A stretch of 37,972 nt of DNA. Source: a bacterium (GTDB taxonomy: Bacteria > Myxococcota_A > UBA9042). This document shows positions 1 to 8,188 of the stretch, in pieces (the first letter of the stretch is position 1; every line of letters begins with the position of its first letter). Location of the stretch: contig JAUIAC010000025.1 of NCBI GenBank assembly GCA_030425545.1, positions 1 to 37,972 of the forward strand, in the 5' to 3' direction. Below the pieces are notes generated by a model that was given only the letters and a program-made list of their open reading frames with translations, was not told where the DNA came from and did not search any database. The translations under genes and the position numbers were made by a program.

Positions 1-16
1 CTAGAGACTCGACCAA

Positions 17-1579
17 TTAGGCCGCTTGTCGCCACATACGGTCGAGTACGTAGCAGTTGCTGACCACGATGTGGCGTCGAAGATCGAAGTCGTTTCGTTC
101 CTTGCCTCGATAGCGAGCACGTCGCCCCTTGAGCTGTGCGATGCGAGCGAGCGCGTGCTCCACCGCCACTCGCTGGCGGTACTCTTCCCGGCCGTCTCGA
201 GTTCGGCTGACGCTGCGGAGGTGCGCCTGTAGAGGTTCCTGGTCGTGGATGCGCACCTGCCGCCCGTTCTTTGCGGCTCGGGTACATCTCGGGCGCAGGG
301 AACAGGCCGCGCAGCGGTCCTTCGGGAACTTCACCGTTTGCCCATACGACATCGGCACGGTCACGCTCCCTGGGCAGGTCAGCGTCATCCGCTCGAAGTT
401 CATCTCGAAGTCTTCCTTGCTGAACAGGTCTCCGTTGCGCACCGGGTGTGGCTTGGCGACCAAGCGAAGCGATGGCCGCTGAGTGACTGGCCCGTTGCCG
501 ACATAGGCTCGATCGACGTGCAGTTCGCCAAGCTCATCGCCCTGCGCTTCTGCGTCCTCGACAAGCGGCGCTGCGGCCTCCGACTCAGGCTGATTCGCTG
601 GTGTCACCACACCCGATCGGATCAAGCCAGGGATGTCCATGTCGATCAGTACGTGCTGCTTGTAGCCGTCGAACCGCTTGCTCTTGCTCTTGCGTCCGTG
701 GCGCATGTCCGCGTCGCTGATGCTGATCCGACGGTCTCGCTCTACGCCTCTCTTGATGCGTGGCCCCCCATCATCCGGGTCCGGCTCGATGTCCTGCTCG
801 CATACCTGCTTGAGCGTCGCGAGGTGCGCCTCCAGCGGAGGCTGCTTGCACGCCTCACCCAGCTCGGCGGCAAGCCAGGCTCTGAGAGAGTCGACCTGCC
901 CAAGTAGCGTGCGCAGCCCCTGCGAGCGCTCTGCCTTGTCCGACCAGTTCAAGTCCAAGGCGGCCTTGATGCTCGACGCCTCGACCAGCGGGATGCCAGC
1001 CATCTCGGCGACCTCGCTCACGGGCTTGCCCAACCGCTCGGCCGCCGCACGAACCACGTGGGTGGCGGCGCGCGCGATCAGGTTGAAGGTGTCCTCAACG
1101 CGGCCAGCACCAACCAACGGACTGGAGTCCAAGGCAGCCCGCAGCTTTGCGGCGCTATAGCCCTTCGTCTCCTTCGCAAGCTGCACTGTCCGGTCGATCA
1201 GCAGCCGGTCGAAGCCATGGTGGATGGCGCGCATTCGGAAGTTGAACACGCTGCCCTGACTCATGATGGGCTCGTCGACGCCGAGACAGCCGAGCACCAT
1301 CTGCCATCGCGAGTCGCACGCGGTGAGTTCGGGCACATCATGGTCCGGCACGCCAAACGCCGCCTGCATCAACATGGCAAGGGCCATCTGCGCCGGCGGC
1401 AGCGCGGCCTTGCCGCGGGGCGGGCCGTAGGCCTTGAGCAGCTCCTTCTGAGTCTGCTCGTCGAACAGCACATGCCGGTGCTCGCGAAAGAAGCGGAACA
1501 GAGGCCGCTTCTTCACTCGCTTCATGACGCGCTCTTCGCGCTCGCTCAACTCCACTGGCGGGTTCCACTGCTCTGCCAT
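17..1579 (-). CDS. IS1182-like DDE transposase
   Basis: A 520-residue DDE-type transposase. The N-terminal third resembles the DUF772 transposase domain. The block LDSSPLVGAGRVEDTF near residue 150 supplies a likely first catalytic Asp, the later LHVDRAYVG a second, and the C-terminal YRQRVAVEHALARI the Glu; this layout is typical of IS1182-family enzymes. A Cys cluster (CAACSLRPRC) precedes the Glu segment, as in many relatives. The ATG is preceded by AGGAGG at a 6-nt spacing, and the TAA stop lies within the left inverted repeat, so the gene fills the element. No frameshift or internal stop is visible. Family assignment is from recognition of the sequence. Confidence 0.9.
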   Translation of the reverse strand: MAEQWNPPVELSEREERVMKRVKKRPLFRFFREHRHVLFDEQTQKELLKAYGPPRGKAALPPAQMALAMLMQAAFGVPDHDVPELTACDSRWQMVLGCLGVDEPIMSQGSVFNFRMRAIHHGFDRLLIDRTVQLAKETKGYSAAKLRAALDSSPLVGAGRVEDTFNLIARAATHVVRAAAERLGKPVSEVAEMAGIPLVEASSIKAALDLNWSDKAERSQGLRTLLGQVDSLRAWLAAELGEACKQPPLEAHLATLKQVCEQDIEPDPDDGGPRIKRGVERDRRISISDADMRHGRKSKSKRFDGYKQHVLIDMDIPGLIRSGVVTPANQPESEAAAPLVEDAEAQGDELGELHVDRAYVGNGPVTQRPSLRLVAKPHPVRNGDLFSKEDFEMNFERMTLTCPGSVTVPMSYGQTVKFPKDRCAACSLRPRCTRAAKNGRQVRIHDQEPLQAHLRSVSRTRDGREEYRQRVAVEHALARIAQLKGRRARYRGKERNDFDLRRHIVVSNCYVLDRMWRQAA

Positions 1580-1645
1580 CGACGACCTCCTGAGTCATCG
1601 AGTAGATCGCAGCCTAGATCTGTTGTCGATCCCGACGGTTGCGCA

Positions 1646-1663
1646 AACTGATCGCGTCTCTAG
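1646..1663. repeat. Right terminal inverted repeat of the IS
   Basis: Inverted copy of positions 1-18 with three mismatches. The terminal CTAG (1660-1663) is also the first four bases of the next inverted-repeat element (1660-1830), so the two elements share one CTAG. Confidence 0.8.
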
Positions 1664-1830
1664 GAGTGTGTAGCGCATTGGAGCCTCGAGGGGCTTCGCG
1701 CGATGACCAAGCCCTGTGGCTTCCCAGGTGCGCAGGACTGGCCGTAGCCAATTCAAGCACTTGGCGGAGTCGCAGGGCGATGTGTCAGCGCGATGAAGCC
1801 GCCGAGGCGGAATGCGCTACAGGCTCCTAG
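1660..1830. mobile_element. MITE-like element with CTAG-ended inverted repeats
   Basis: This 171-bp stretch has no credible gene and is bounded by inverted repeats. The left end (1660-1679) is CTAGGAGTGTGTAGCGCATT and the inverted right end (1811-1830) is CTAGGAGCCTGTAGCGCATT, 18 of 20 identical. The similarity continues more weakly inward for about 20 more bases (GCCTCG and GGCTTC blocks on both sides). Like the neighbouring IS it is framed by CTAG, but its repeat sequence is different, so it is not a deletion derivative of that IS. The TAG stop codon of the adjacent membrane protein gene lies in its right-hand CTAG. A non-autonomous element mobilised by another CTAG-targeting transposase is the simplest reading; a large cruciform or a transcript-end structure are alternatives. 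Confidence 0.6.
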
Positions 1831-3611
1831 CTCTTGGTGAAGACGTAGCTCTGCGTGAAGCTCTGCGGCGAGGGCAGCAAGGGCAAGCCACGGATTCGGC
1901 TGAACTTCGTCTTGATGCAGCTGGCGAAGCCGCCGCTGGCACCGATGACGTTGACCCCGGTGATGGTGCCCGCCGTTCCGACCGTGAAGCGCACCTTCAC
2001 CTTGCCGCTGAGGCCCGGCGTCTTCCGCAGCGCGGACTCGTAGCAACGCCGCACGGCCGAGTTCTTGCGAGCGATGACGCGCGCCACGCCGGACTTGCCG
2101 GAGCCTGACCCACCGAGCGCCCCAGCGCTGAGCGAGATCTTCACCTTCTTCTCGCGCTTCTTTCCGGCGACCTTGGTGGCGCCCGACTTCCGCTTGCCGA
2201 AGCCCTTGCTCTTGCCCGTTGCGACCCGCTCGACGGTGCCGCCGCCGCCGCCGCCGCCGGCGAGCTGCAGCCCCTTTCCGGGACCGTTGCCGTCGTCGCC
2301 CTGGTCACCGTCGTCGCCACCGAAGGTCTTGGCGATCACGCCTGCGTCCCCCTCTCCACCCTCGGCGAAGAGCTTGGTCGCGGCGCCGCCTTTGCCCATG
2401 AACGCGCCCGCGATCGTCTTCTTGGCGACGACCTTGCGCGCGTTGCGCTTGCGTTCCTCGGGGTCGACGGTCTTGCCCGTCGACTGCGGCTTCTCCACCT
2501 TCGCAGGCTTCTTCTTCTTGGGCCGCTCTTCCTTCTTGATCTCTTCCTGCTCGGCCTTCTTCGCCTCGTCGGACTTCACGTCCTGGACCTTCTCCGGCGG
2601 CGGCTCCTCTTCCTTCTCTTCGACGATGACCTCGTAGGTCGTCGCGATGTGCTCTTCAGCGAACTGCTGCGACTTGAGGTACCGGCCGGTGGTGCGCTGG
2701 AAGATGACGGCCTGCGTGACCACCGAGCCGATCAACAGCACCGACACCAGGAAGGACACGGACCAGACCGGGTCGTTGGTCAGCGGCTGCAGGATCTGGC
2801 CGAAGAGGCTCTTGCGCGGCATGACCGGCACGGTGATGGTGCGGCGCACCACCTGAAAGAGCAGCGTGTACGGGCCCAGGGAGGCCCGCCCGCGGGACTT
2901 GAGCCCGATCGTGAGATCGACGCCCTTGCCGCTCTTGCGAGCGATGCCCTTGCGGATCGCCTCTTCCTCGCTCATGGGCTGGCCGTCAGCCGCCAGACGC
3001 AGGCCACAACCGGCCGGCAGCGAGATCGCCACCTGGTTGTCCTTGCCGATCTTGAACGACGCGCCGTCGCCCTTGTAGTCGACGTCGGGCAGCACGATCG
3101 TGTCGTCTTTGCTGGCGCCGACCTTGACCGTCTGTCCCGGCTGGAAGACCTGATCCGAGAGCAGACGCGACTCGTGGACGAGCCCGATGCGGAGCACCGT
3201 CTCTTCGCGCGTCTCGGTCGGCACCGAGTCACCACGCACGAACTGGAACATCAAGATGATCTCGCCGAGCGCGAGCGATCCGCCGGTGTACTTCTCCACC
3301 GACACCGTGCGCTTGCCCTTCACCTTCACGACGTCGGCGGCGCTGATCTGCTCGGAGCCCGCGGGCCCGCCGCGCAGGTTGATCTGCACGCTGGGATCGT
3401 CAGGGAGGATCAGGTGGTAGGCGTCTTTGTGCAGCATCGCCAGCTGCAGCCCGGTCGGGAAGCCTGGATGATCCGTCGCGCTGACCTGCACCGTGTTGTC
3501 GGGGCGCGAGCCCACCGACACGTCGATGCGCCGGTTCAGGACCCGTTCGGCAAGGATCTGGCCGCGATACACGACACCAATGCGCAGCACACGGTTGGTG
3601 TCCAGTGCCAT
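1827..3611 (-). CDS. AgmX/PglI (TonB-like) C-terminal domain protein, copy 1
   Basis: A 594-residue inner-membrane protein. Residues about 6-128 and 138-258 are two copies of one domain: both start VLRIG(V/L)V and end in a hydrophobic MFQFVR/LFQVVR strand, and their beta-rich look suggests an FHA-like fold (inference). A single helix follows (about 282-303), then a Glu/Lys/Pro-rich segment (330-385), a Gly-rich stretch with seven consecutive Gly (452-458), and the AgmX/PglI TonB-like domain (about 508-594) with two conserved Cys (523 and 565). The topology implies a cytoplasmic double domain coupled to a periplasm-spanning arm. Related domains occur in myxobacterial gliding and envelope-energisation proteins. 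The ATG has GGAG 8 nt upstream. It is a close paralogue of the next gene. No ExbB/TolQ or TolR gene is present here, so its motor partner, if any, is elsewhere. Confidence 0.85.
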   Translation of the reverse strand: MALDTNRVLRIGVVYRGQILAERVLNRRIDVSVGSRPDNTVQVSATDHPGFPTGLQLAMLHKDAYHLILPDDPSVQINLRGGPAGSEQISAADVVKVKGKRTVSVEKYTGGSLALGEIILMFQFVRGDSVPTETREETVLRIGLVHESRLLSDQVFQPGQTVKVGASKDDTIVLPDVDYKGDGASFKIGKDNQVAISLPAGCGLRLAADGQPMSEEEAIRKGIARKSGKGVDLTIGLKSRGRASLGPYTLLFQVVRRTITVPVMPRKSLFGQILQPLTNDPVWSVSFLVSVLLIGSVVTQAVIFQRTTGRYLKSQQFAEEHIATTYEVIVEEKEEEPPPEKVQDVKSDEAKKAEQEEIKKEERPKKKKPAKVEKPQSTGKTVDPEERKRNARKVVAKKTIAGAFMGKGGAATKLFAEGGEGDAGVIAKTFGGDDGDQGDDGNGPGKGLQLAGGGGGGGTVERVATGKSKGFGKRKSGATKVAGKKREKKVKISLSAGALGGSGSGKSGVARVIARKNSAVRRCYESALRKTPGLSGKVKVRFTVGTAGTITGVNVIGASGGFASCIKTKFSRIRGLPLLPSPQSFTQSYVFTKS

Positions 3612-3757
3612 CCTGGGTGCTCCTTACTCGGCCGGCCCTCAGGTTCAGACCTGTGGCTCGTGGCCCGGCGGGGGGTGCTGCCTGAGCGGCGCCGACTAAA
3701 GCGCTACAGTTTCAGGCAGTTGTGGGTTCGAACGCAGCGCCCCGAAATGGGCACCGG

Positions 3758-3786
3758 ATGCTAGCCCTGCCCCCATGGCCTGTCAA
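3758..3786 (-). promoter_or_regulatory. Sigma-70 promoter for AgmX-like copy 1
   Basis: On the minus strand TTGACA (3781-3786) is followed after 17 nt by TAGCAT (3758-3763). Predicted transcription start is near 3750, giving a leader of about 140 nt. The site lies between the terminator of copy 2 and the copy 1 start, so the two paralogues are probably transcribed separately. Confidence 0.7.
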
Positions 3787-3906
3787 TTCTACCGTGGGTC
3801 CAGTCTCTGCCCTGCGCAGCGCCTGCCCGAGGACTCTCCATAGCCGATCCTGTGGTGCGAAGGGAAGGCGATCCTTCGTCGGATGTACGGGCGTTCATCC
3901 ATCTTC

Positions 3907-3945
3907 AAAAAGCACCACGCCCGCCGGGGAGCCGACGGGCGTGGT
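3907..3945 (-). terminator. Rho-independent terminator after AgmX-like copy 2
   Basis: Arms 3914-3923 and 3936-3945 form a perfect 10-bp stem (ACCACGCCCG and its complement). On the minus strand the stem is followed by a five-T run (3907-3911). It lies about 40 nt past the stop of copy 2. The remainder of the 3612-3982 gap holds only the copy 1 promoter and leader. Confidence 0.85.
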
Positions 3946-3982
3946 TTGAACCGCCTGAGGGGCGGTCGGGATCAGCGGTCGG

Positions 3983-5752
3983 TCAGTTCTTGGTGAACAC
4001 GTAGCTCTGCGTGAAGCTCTGCGGCGAGGGCAGCAGCGGCAGACCACGGATGCGGCCGAACTTGCGCTTGATGCAGGCCGCGAACTCACCGGAGGCACCG
4101 AGCACGTTCACCGACGTGATGGTGCCCGCGGTACCGACCATGAAGCGGACCTTCACCTTGCCGCTCAGGCCCGGTGTCTTGCGCAGCGCACCTTCGTAGC
4201 AACGACGCACGGCCGAGTTCTTGCGTGCAATGACGCGCGCGACGCCGGACTTGCCGGAGCCAGAGCCGCCGAGGGCGCCAGCGCTCAAGCTGACCTTGAT
4301 CTTCTTCTCGCGCTTCTTGGCGACGACCTTGGTCGCGCTCTTCTTGCGCTTGCCGAAGCCCTTGCTCTTGCCGGTCTTGACCTTCTCGACGGTGCCGCCG
4401 CCGCCCCCGCCGCCTGCGAGCTTCACGCCGCCGCCAGGGCCATTGTCCTTGCTGCCTTCGTCGCTACCGCCACCGAAGGTCTTGGCCATGACCTCGCCGT
4501 CACCCTCGCCGCCTTCGGCGAAGAGCTTGGTCGCGGCGCCACCCTTGCCGAGCAGCGCGCCGGCGATCGTCTTCTTGGTGACCGCTTTGCGCGCGTTGCG
4601 CTTGCGCTCCTCCGGGTCGACGGTCTTGCCGGTGGACTGTGGCTTCTCAGCCTTCTTCTCCGGCGCCTTCTTCTCGACCTTCTTGGGCTTCTTCTCCGGC
4701 TTGGCCTCGGGCTTCATCTCCGGAGCGGTCTCTTTGGGCTCCTCTTCCGGCTCCTCCTCGGGCTCCGGCGGCTTCTCCTTCTCCTCGATCAGCACCTCGT
4801 ACGTCTCCGCGACGTGCTCCTCGGCCTTCTGCGCCTTCTTCAGGTACTGGCCGTGGGTGCGCTGGTAGAGGACCGCCTGGGTGACCACGCCGCCGCCGAG
4901 CAGCAGCGCGATGCTGAAGCACGCCGTCCACACCACGTCCTTGAGGAAGATGCCGAGCACGCGCTGAACGGGGCTCTGCTTCTCGAAGGTCGGCACGACG
5001 ACCTTCTGGCGAACGACCTGGAACAGGATCGAGTACGGGCCCAAGACCGCACGCCCGCGGGCGCCCAGGGTCAGGTGCGCGACCGACGTGTCGCCCTCCA
5101 TGCGGGCCTTGCCACGCTGGATCAGCTCTTTGACATCCCGCGGAGCGTCGTCCTGCACCGCGACACGCAGCTTCATGTCGCCGGGCGCCTTCAGCTGGAC
5201 GGATCCGTCCTTGTTGTTCTCAAACGACAAGGAGGGCCCGGTGTAGTCGAGCTGGTCGAGGACCACCGTGTCGTCTTTCGACGCTCCGATGCTCACGACC
5301 TTGTCGTTGGGGAAGATGCGGTCCGAGATCAGCCGGTCCTCGAAGACCAGACCGATGCGGAGGACGGTGCGCTCGTGGGTCATCGTCGGCGCGCCGTAGC
5401 CGCGCACGAACTGGAACATGACCGTGACGTCTCCGACCACCACCGAGCCGCCCGCCACGTCCCCGATCGGGATGCAGCGCTTGTTGCGCACGGTCTGGAC
5501 GTTGTCGGCCTGGCTGGCGCCGCGGAGGTTGATCCGCGCAGCCGGGTCAGACGGAACGACCAGGTAGAACTTGCCGCCCTCGTTGAAGAGGACGTCCAAG
5601 TGGTCGGGGAAGTCCGGGTAGTCCTTCGGGGAGAACTGCACCGTCGAGTCGGCTCGCAGGCCGACGGAGATGTCGATCTCGCGATCGATGATCTCCTCTT
5701 TGACGATGCTGCCCCGGTAGACGATGCCGAGTCGGACGTTACTGGTGCTCAT
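3983..5752 (-). CDS. AgmX/PglI (TonB-like) C-terminal domain protein, copy 2
   Basis: A 589-residue paralogue of the downstream gene with the same architecture: two tandem related N-terminal domains (about 5-120 and 129-252), one membrane helix (about 274-295), a longer Glu/Pro/Lys segment (325-370), a Gly-rich linker and the TonB-like C-terminus with two conserved Cys. Linker motifs such as PQSTGKTVDPEERKRNA and the last 80 or so residues are nearly identical between copies, while the N-terminal domains have diverged; this fits gene duplication with different cytoplasmic inputs. The start chosen is the ATG before STSNVRLGIV, with a GAGGGGG ribosome site just upstream and a promoter at 5824-5853. 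The reading frame stays open far upstream, but that part is antisense to another gene. Confidence 0.85.
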   Translation of the reverse strand: MSTSNVRLGIVYRGSIVKEEIIDREIDISVGLRADSTVQFSPKDYPDFPDHLDVLFNEGGKFYLVVPSDPAARINLRGASQADNVQTVRNKRCIPIGDVAGGSVVVGDVTVMFQFVRGYGAPTMTHERTVLRIGLVFEDRLISDRIFPNDKVVSIGASKDDTVVLDQLDYTGPSLSFENNKDGSVQLKAPGDMKLRVAVQDDAPRDVKELIQRGKARMEGDTSVAHLTLGARGRAVLGPYSILFQVVRQKVVVPTFEKQSPVQRVLGIFLKDVVWTACFSIALLLGGGVVTQAVLYQRTHGQYLKKAQKAEEHVAETYEVLIEEKEKPPEPEEEPEEEPKETAPEMKPEAKPEKKPKKVEKKAPEKKAEKPQSTGKTVDPEERKRNARKAVTKKTIAGALLGKGGAATKLFAEGGEGDGEVMAKTFGGGSDEGSKDNGPGGGVKLAGGGGGGGTVEKVKTGKSKGFGKRKKSATKVVAKKREKKIKVSLSAGALGGSGSGKSGVARVIARKNSAVRRCYEGALRKTPGLSGKVKVRFMVGTAGTITSVNVLGASGEFAACIKRKFGRIRGLPLLPSPQSFTQSYVFTKN

Positions 5753-5823
5753 GCTCCCCCTCGCCTGGGGTTCGCGCGGCCCGAGAATTCGGGTCGGGCA
5801 GCGGGTGGTGACGGGCTCACGGC

Positions 5824-5853
5824 AGGGTATGCCAGCCGAAAACGGGGTGTCAA
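5824..5853 (-). promoter_or_regulatory. Sigma-70 promoter for AgmX-like copy 2
   Basis: Minus-strand TTGACA (5848-5853), an 18-nt spacer and TACCCT (5824-5829). The leader is about 65 nt and includes a small CCCGA/TCGGG hairpin near 5790. The -35 is followed by CCCC, as in the mraZ promoter. Confidence 0.6.
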
Positions 5854-6298
5854 TCGGCCCACGATAGCCAGATCGTACCGCGCAGAGGCTGGCGTGTCTC
5901 ACCCTGCCGGAACGTCGCCAGCGCCTTGAAAGTCCAGCGGACTCTCGCGGCGCAAGGTGGTTCGGCGAAGACCACGCTGGCGTCTTGTACCACGGCCGAT
6001 CTCTGGGAGGGAGGGGCTGTGACACGATCGCTTGCGGCTGCGGAGGTGAGGGCCGTGGGGGTTGTGTACGGCGGCGTGGCCCCAGCGGGGGTCGACACCG
6101 CCGCCGGTACGAACGCCGGTGCCCCCGATGACCTAGCGGCGACACCTGCGGCGCCAACTTCGCTTGTGTCCCCCGAAGCGAGCGACGTAGACTCCCGCGC
6201 GCGGTGGCTGGCTCCGGCCGTCTCCGACGTGACGGCCCAAGCGCCGTCCGCCCGCTCGACCTGTCTGGCTTCGCGCCCCCCCTGCTCACTGAGGTCCC
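5854..6298. other. Intergenic region between divergent genes
   Basis: About 445 bases between the copy 2 promoter and the plus-strand lipoprotein. Open frames run through it on both strands but their translations are Arg/Ala/Pro-rich without recognisable domains, as expected by chance at this GC content. I see no convincing plus-strand promoter, tRNA or riboswitch. Confidence 0.5.
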
Positions 6299-8050
6299 AT
6301 GTTTCGCCGGTCTCATCGCTCCCACACCACTCGCCCCGCCGTCGCTGCCGCTGCGGAGGCGGCGCCGAGGCAGCGGCGCGGCAGCTCGGCCCTGAGCGCG
6401 CTCGCCATCGTCGCGGTCGCCCTCAGCGCCGCGTGTGGCAGCGAGGCCGGCGAGACCGAGACGAAGCCGACGATCAAGCGCGCGATTCAGCGGTCGATCG
6501 ACCAGGCCGACTGGGACCTGGTCGTCCAGGACAGCGCCGACCTGGCGGGGCTGGTGGCCAAGGCCTCCGGCACGTTTCAGGCGGCGGGCGTGGTCGAGGG
6601 CGGCGACGGGCGACGGCTGCACTGGGCGGAGTACGCTGACGGCACCGAGGCGAACCGCGACAAGGTCGTGGCGCTCTTCTTGCGGTGCGACGGAGACAGC
6701 GTGTGCGTGGCAGGTCAGGCGGCCTACACGGCGACCGGCGCGGCCATCACCGACGCGGCCGGTCAGCCGGTCGACAGCCTCGACCTCGGCGAGGTCGTGC
6801 TGCACAAGACGCTGAAGAACCACAACCTGCAGAAGAGCGAGACGGTGCTGCGCCTCGATCTGAAGCGCAGTCACATCGTCGACCCGGCCCTCGCGGACTT
6901 CCACGCCGGCAAGGTCCCCGACGGCAAGCGCCGGCTCGTGCTGCTCTCGGCCTACGGCGCAGCGGTCGGCCTCCCGCTCACCAAGCTGCGGGCTGCCGTC
7001 GACGCGGCCGGCCTCTTCGACGAGGTCCGCGTGATCGAGTTCGCGCGTCGCCGTGACCTGGTCGGCCTGCTGCCGGCCATGAGCGCACAAGACGTGCTCG
7101 TGTGGGTCGGGGCGGGCGTGCTGGAGCCCTTCAGCGACAAGGCCAGCAAGAGCGTCGGCATGACCCTGTCGCGCGGCGTGTTCGGCGACGAGCTGATCCA
7201 CCGTGAGCACCTGGCCAAGCTGCTCGACGCGCCGCCCCTGGGTGGGCCCGGCCTCATCGTGCTGGCGGGCTCGAACTCGCTGACCGCCGACCACGAGGGC
7301 CAGACCGGGCTCATGGCGGAATACCTGCACCTGGCCCCGCACCGTCCGGTGGTCGGGTTCAGCGGCAAGCTGACGCCCGCCACCGCGGAGGCCGGCGTGA
7401 TCGCCCTGCTCGAGTCGCTGTTCAAGGGCGACAAGCTCACCGCTGCGATGACCGCGGCGGCCGAAGCCTCGCAGGCGTCGTTGACGACCCTGCTGACCCC
7501 GTCGCAGGCGGACAGCTGGGCGCTGCCCAAGGGCAAGACCAGCATCTGGGGGGACACCCCGCCGAAGAGCGCGTCTCTCAAGCTCTTTCTGAAGAACTCG
7601 CCGAAGTGCGTCACGTTGCCAGCCGGGGGCGAGTGCAGCGAGCAGGGCTTCAAGCAAGGGACCGCCGTGCCGCCGGAGCAGCTGACCGCGGCCCACGTGT
7701 TGTTCGACTGCGAGCCGACCTTCGACGGTCCGTGGCTGACCTGCGCGGCGAAGAACGCCGCCACGGGCGCCGACTTCTCGGTGCGCGGCGTGCTGACCGG
7801 CACGGAGGAAGGCGACACGGTGCTGGTCTACGCAACCGGCGCCCCGAGCAAGAAGATGAAGGGCGTGGTCGCGATCGGCGCGGGCACCATCCAGAAGTCG
7901 AGCGACGCCGGGGGCACCCTGACGATCAGCTTCGGCGGCCCGGCCGCCGCGAGCACCTGGCGCGACGGCCAGGATCACTGCTGCGTGGCCGTGACGCCGC
8001 TGCTCACGGGCAACCAGTCCCAGCTCAGCGTGCTGACCGTGAAGCGCTGA
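6299..8050 (+). CDS. Putative lipoprotein of unknown function
   Basis: A 583-residue protein with a long basic N-region, a hydrophobic stretch and a lipobox (LSAAC, Cys46), so probably lipid-anchored after export. Residues about 220-360 contain alternating strands and helices (RRLVLLSAYGAAVGLP, QDVLVWVGAGV, GPGLIVLAGSNS) that loosely recall a caspase/CHAT-like Rossmann sandwich, but the expected catalytic His and Cys are not evident at the matching strand ends. The C-terminal 140 residues are Cys-containing and strand-rich, with one CC pair near the end. I do not recognise the family. The start ATG has GAGG 5 nt upstream. It precedes ribH but is separated by a repeat-hairpin block, so it is probably not part of the riboflavin transcript. 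Confidence 0.75.
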   Translation: MFRRSHRSHTTRPAVAAAAEAAPRQRRGSSALSALAIVAVALSAACGSEAGETETKPTIKRAIQRSIDQADWDLVVQDSADLAGLVAKASGTFQAAGVVEGGDGRRLHWAEYADGTEANRDKVVALFLRCDGDSVCVAGQAAYTATGAAITDAAGQPVDSLDLGEVVLHKTLKNHNLQKSETVLRLDLKRSHIVDPALADFHAGKVPDGKRRLVLLSAYGAAVGLPLTKLRAAVDAAGLFDEVRVIEFARRRDLVGLLPAMSAQDVLVWVGAGVLEPFSDKASKSVGMTLSRGVFGDELIHREHLAKLLDAPPLGGPGLIVLAGSNSLTADHEGQTGLMAEYLHLAPHRPVVGFSGKLTPATAEAGVIALLESLFKGDKLTAAMTAAAEASQASLTTLLTPSQADSWALPKGKTSIWGDTPPKSASLKLFLKNSPKCVTLPAGGECSEQGFKQGTAVPPEQLTAAHVLFDCEPTFDGPWLTCAAKNAATGADFSVRGVLTGTEEGDTVLVYATGAPSKKMKGVVAIGAGTIQKSSDAGGTLTISFGGPAAASTWRDGQDHCCVAVTPLLTGNQSQLSVLTVKR

Positions 8051-8111
8051 CGCGGGCGACGATCGCACGTCGGTCCAGCGAGAGACGGCGCCCGGCGCCA
8101 CGAGATCATCC

Positions 8112-8174
8112 GGCGCGCTGCGCCGCACATTGTTCAGGCGCGCTGCGCCGCACATTTTTCAGGCGCGTCGCGCC
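8112..8174 (+). repeat. Tandem 25-bp hairpin repeat before ribH
   Basis: Two 25-bp units (8112-8136 and 8137-8161) differ at one base, and a third partial copy follows (8162-8174). Each unit starts with the self-complementary GGCGCGCTGCGCC (5-bp stem) followed by an AT-rich GCACATTGTTCA or GCACATTTTTCA. On the plus strand this gives hairpin plus T-run, twice, which could serve as a tandem terminator for the upstream lipoprotein. It ends 14 nt before the ribH start codon, so the last hairpin may also affect ribH translation. Confidence 0.8.
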
Positions 8175-8188
8175 GGGGGGAGCCAAGC

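Larger units (their letters stand above)
1..1663 (-). mobile_element. Complete insertion sequence with CTAG ends
   Basis: The element holds one full-length transposase gene and is bounded by terminal inverted repeats. The left end (1-18) reads CTAGAGACTCGACCAATT and the inverted right end (1646-1663) reads CTAGAGACGCGATCAGTT, 15 of 18 identical. The outermost CTAG can be read either as part of the repeat or as a 4-bp palindromic target duplicated on both sides (1-4 and 1660-1663), which leaves a body of about 5-1659. The left CTAG is the first base of the window, so the outer left flank is unseen. The intact reading frame and well-matched ends suggest a recent or still functional copy. Family assignment (IS1182-like) comes from the protein and was not checked against a database. 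Confidence 0.85.

Noticed and set aside
2649..3764. Plus-strand frame of about 370 codons opposite AgmX-like copy 1
   Set aside because: Antisense shadow; a similar one lies opposite copy 2 (4814-5929) simply because the two genes are paralogous.
5753..8155. Long minus-strand open frame continuing upstream of AgmX-like copy 2
   Set aside because: It is antisense to the lipoprotein gene at 6299-8050, its translation is Arg/Gly/His-rich without domains, and a ribosome site, promoter and homologous start support initiation at 5752.
8051..8188. Possible FMN riboswitch before ribH
   Set aside because: The conserved RFN-element blocks are not recognisable; the region is explained by the tandem hairpin repeat.
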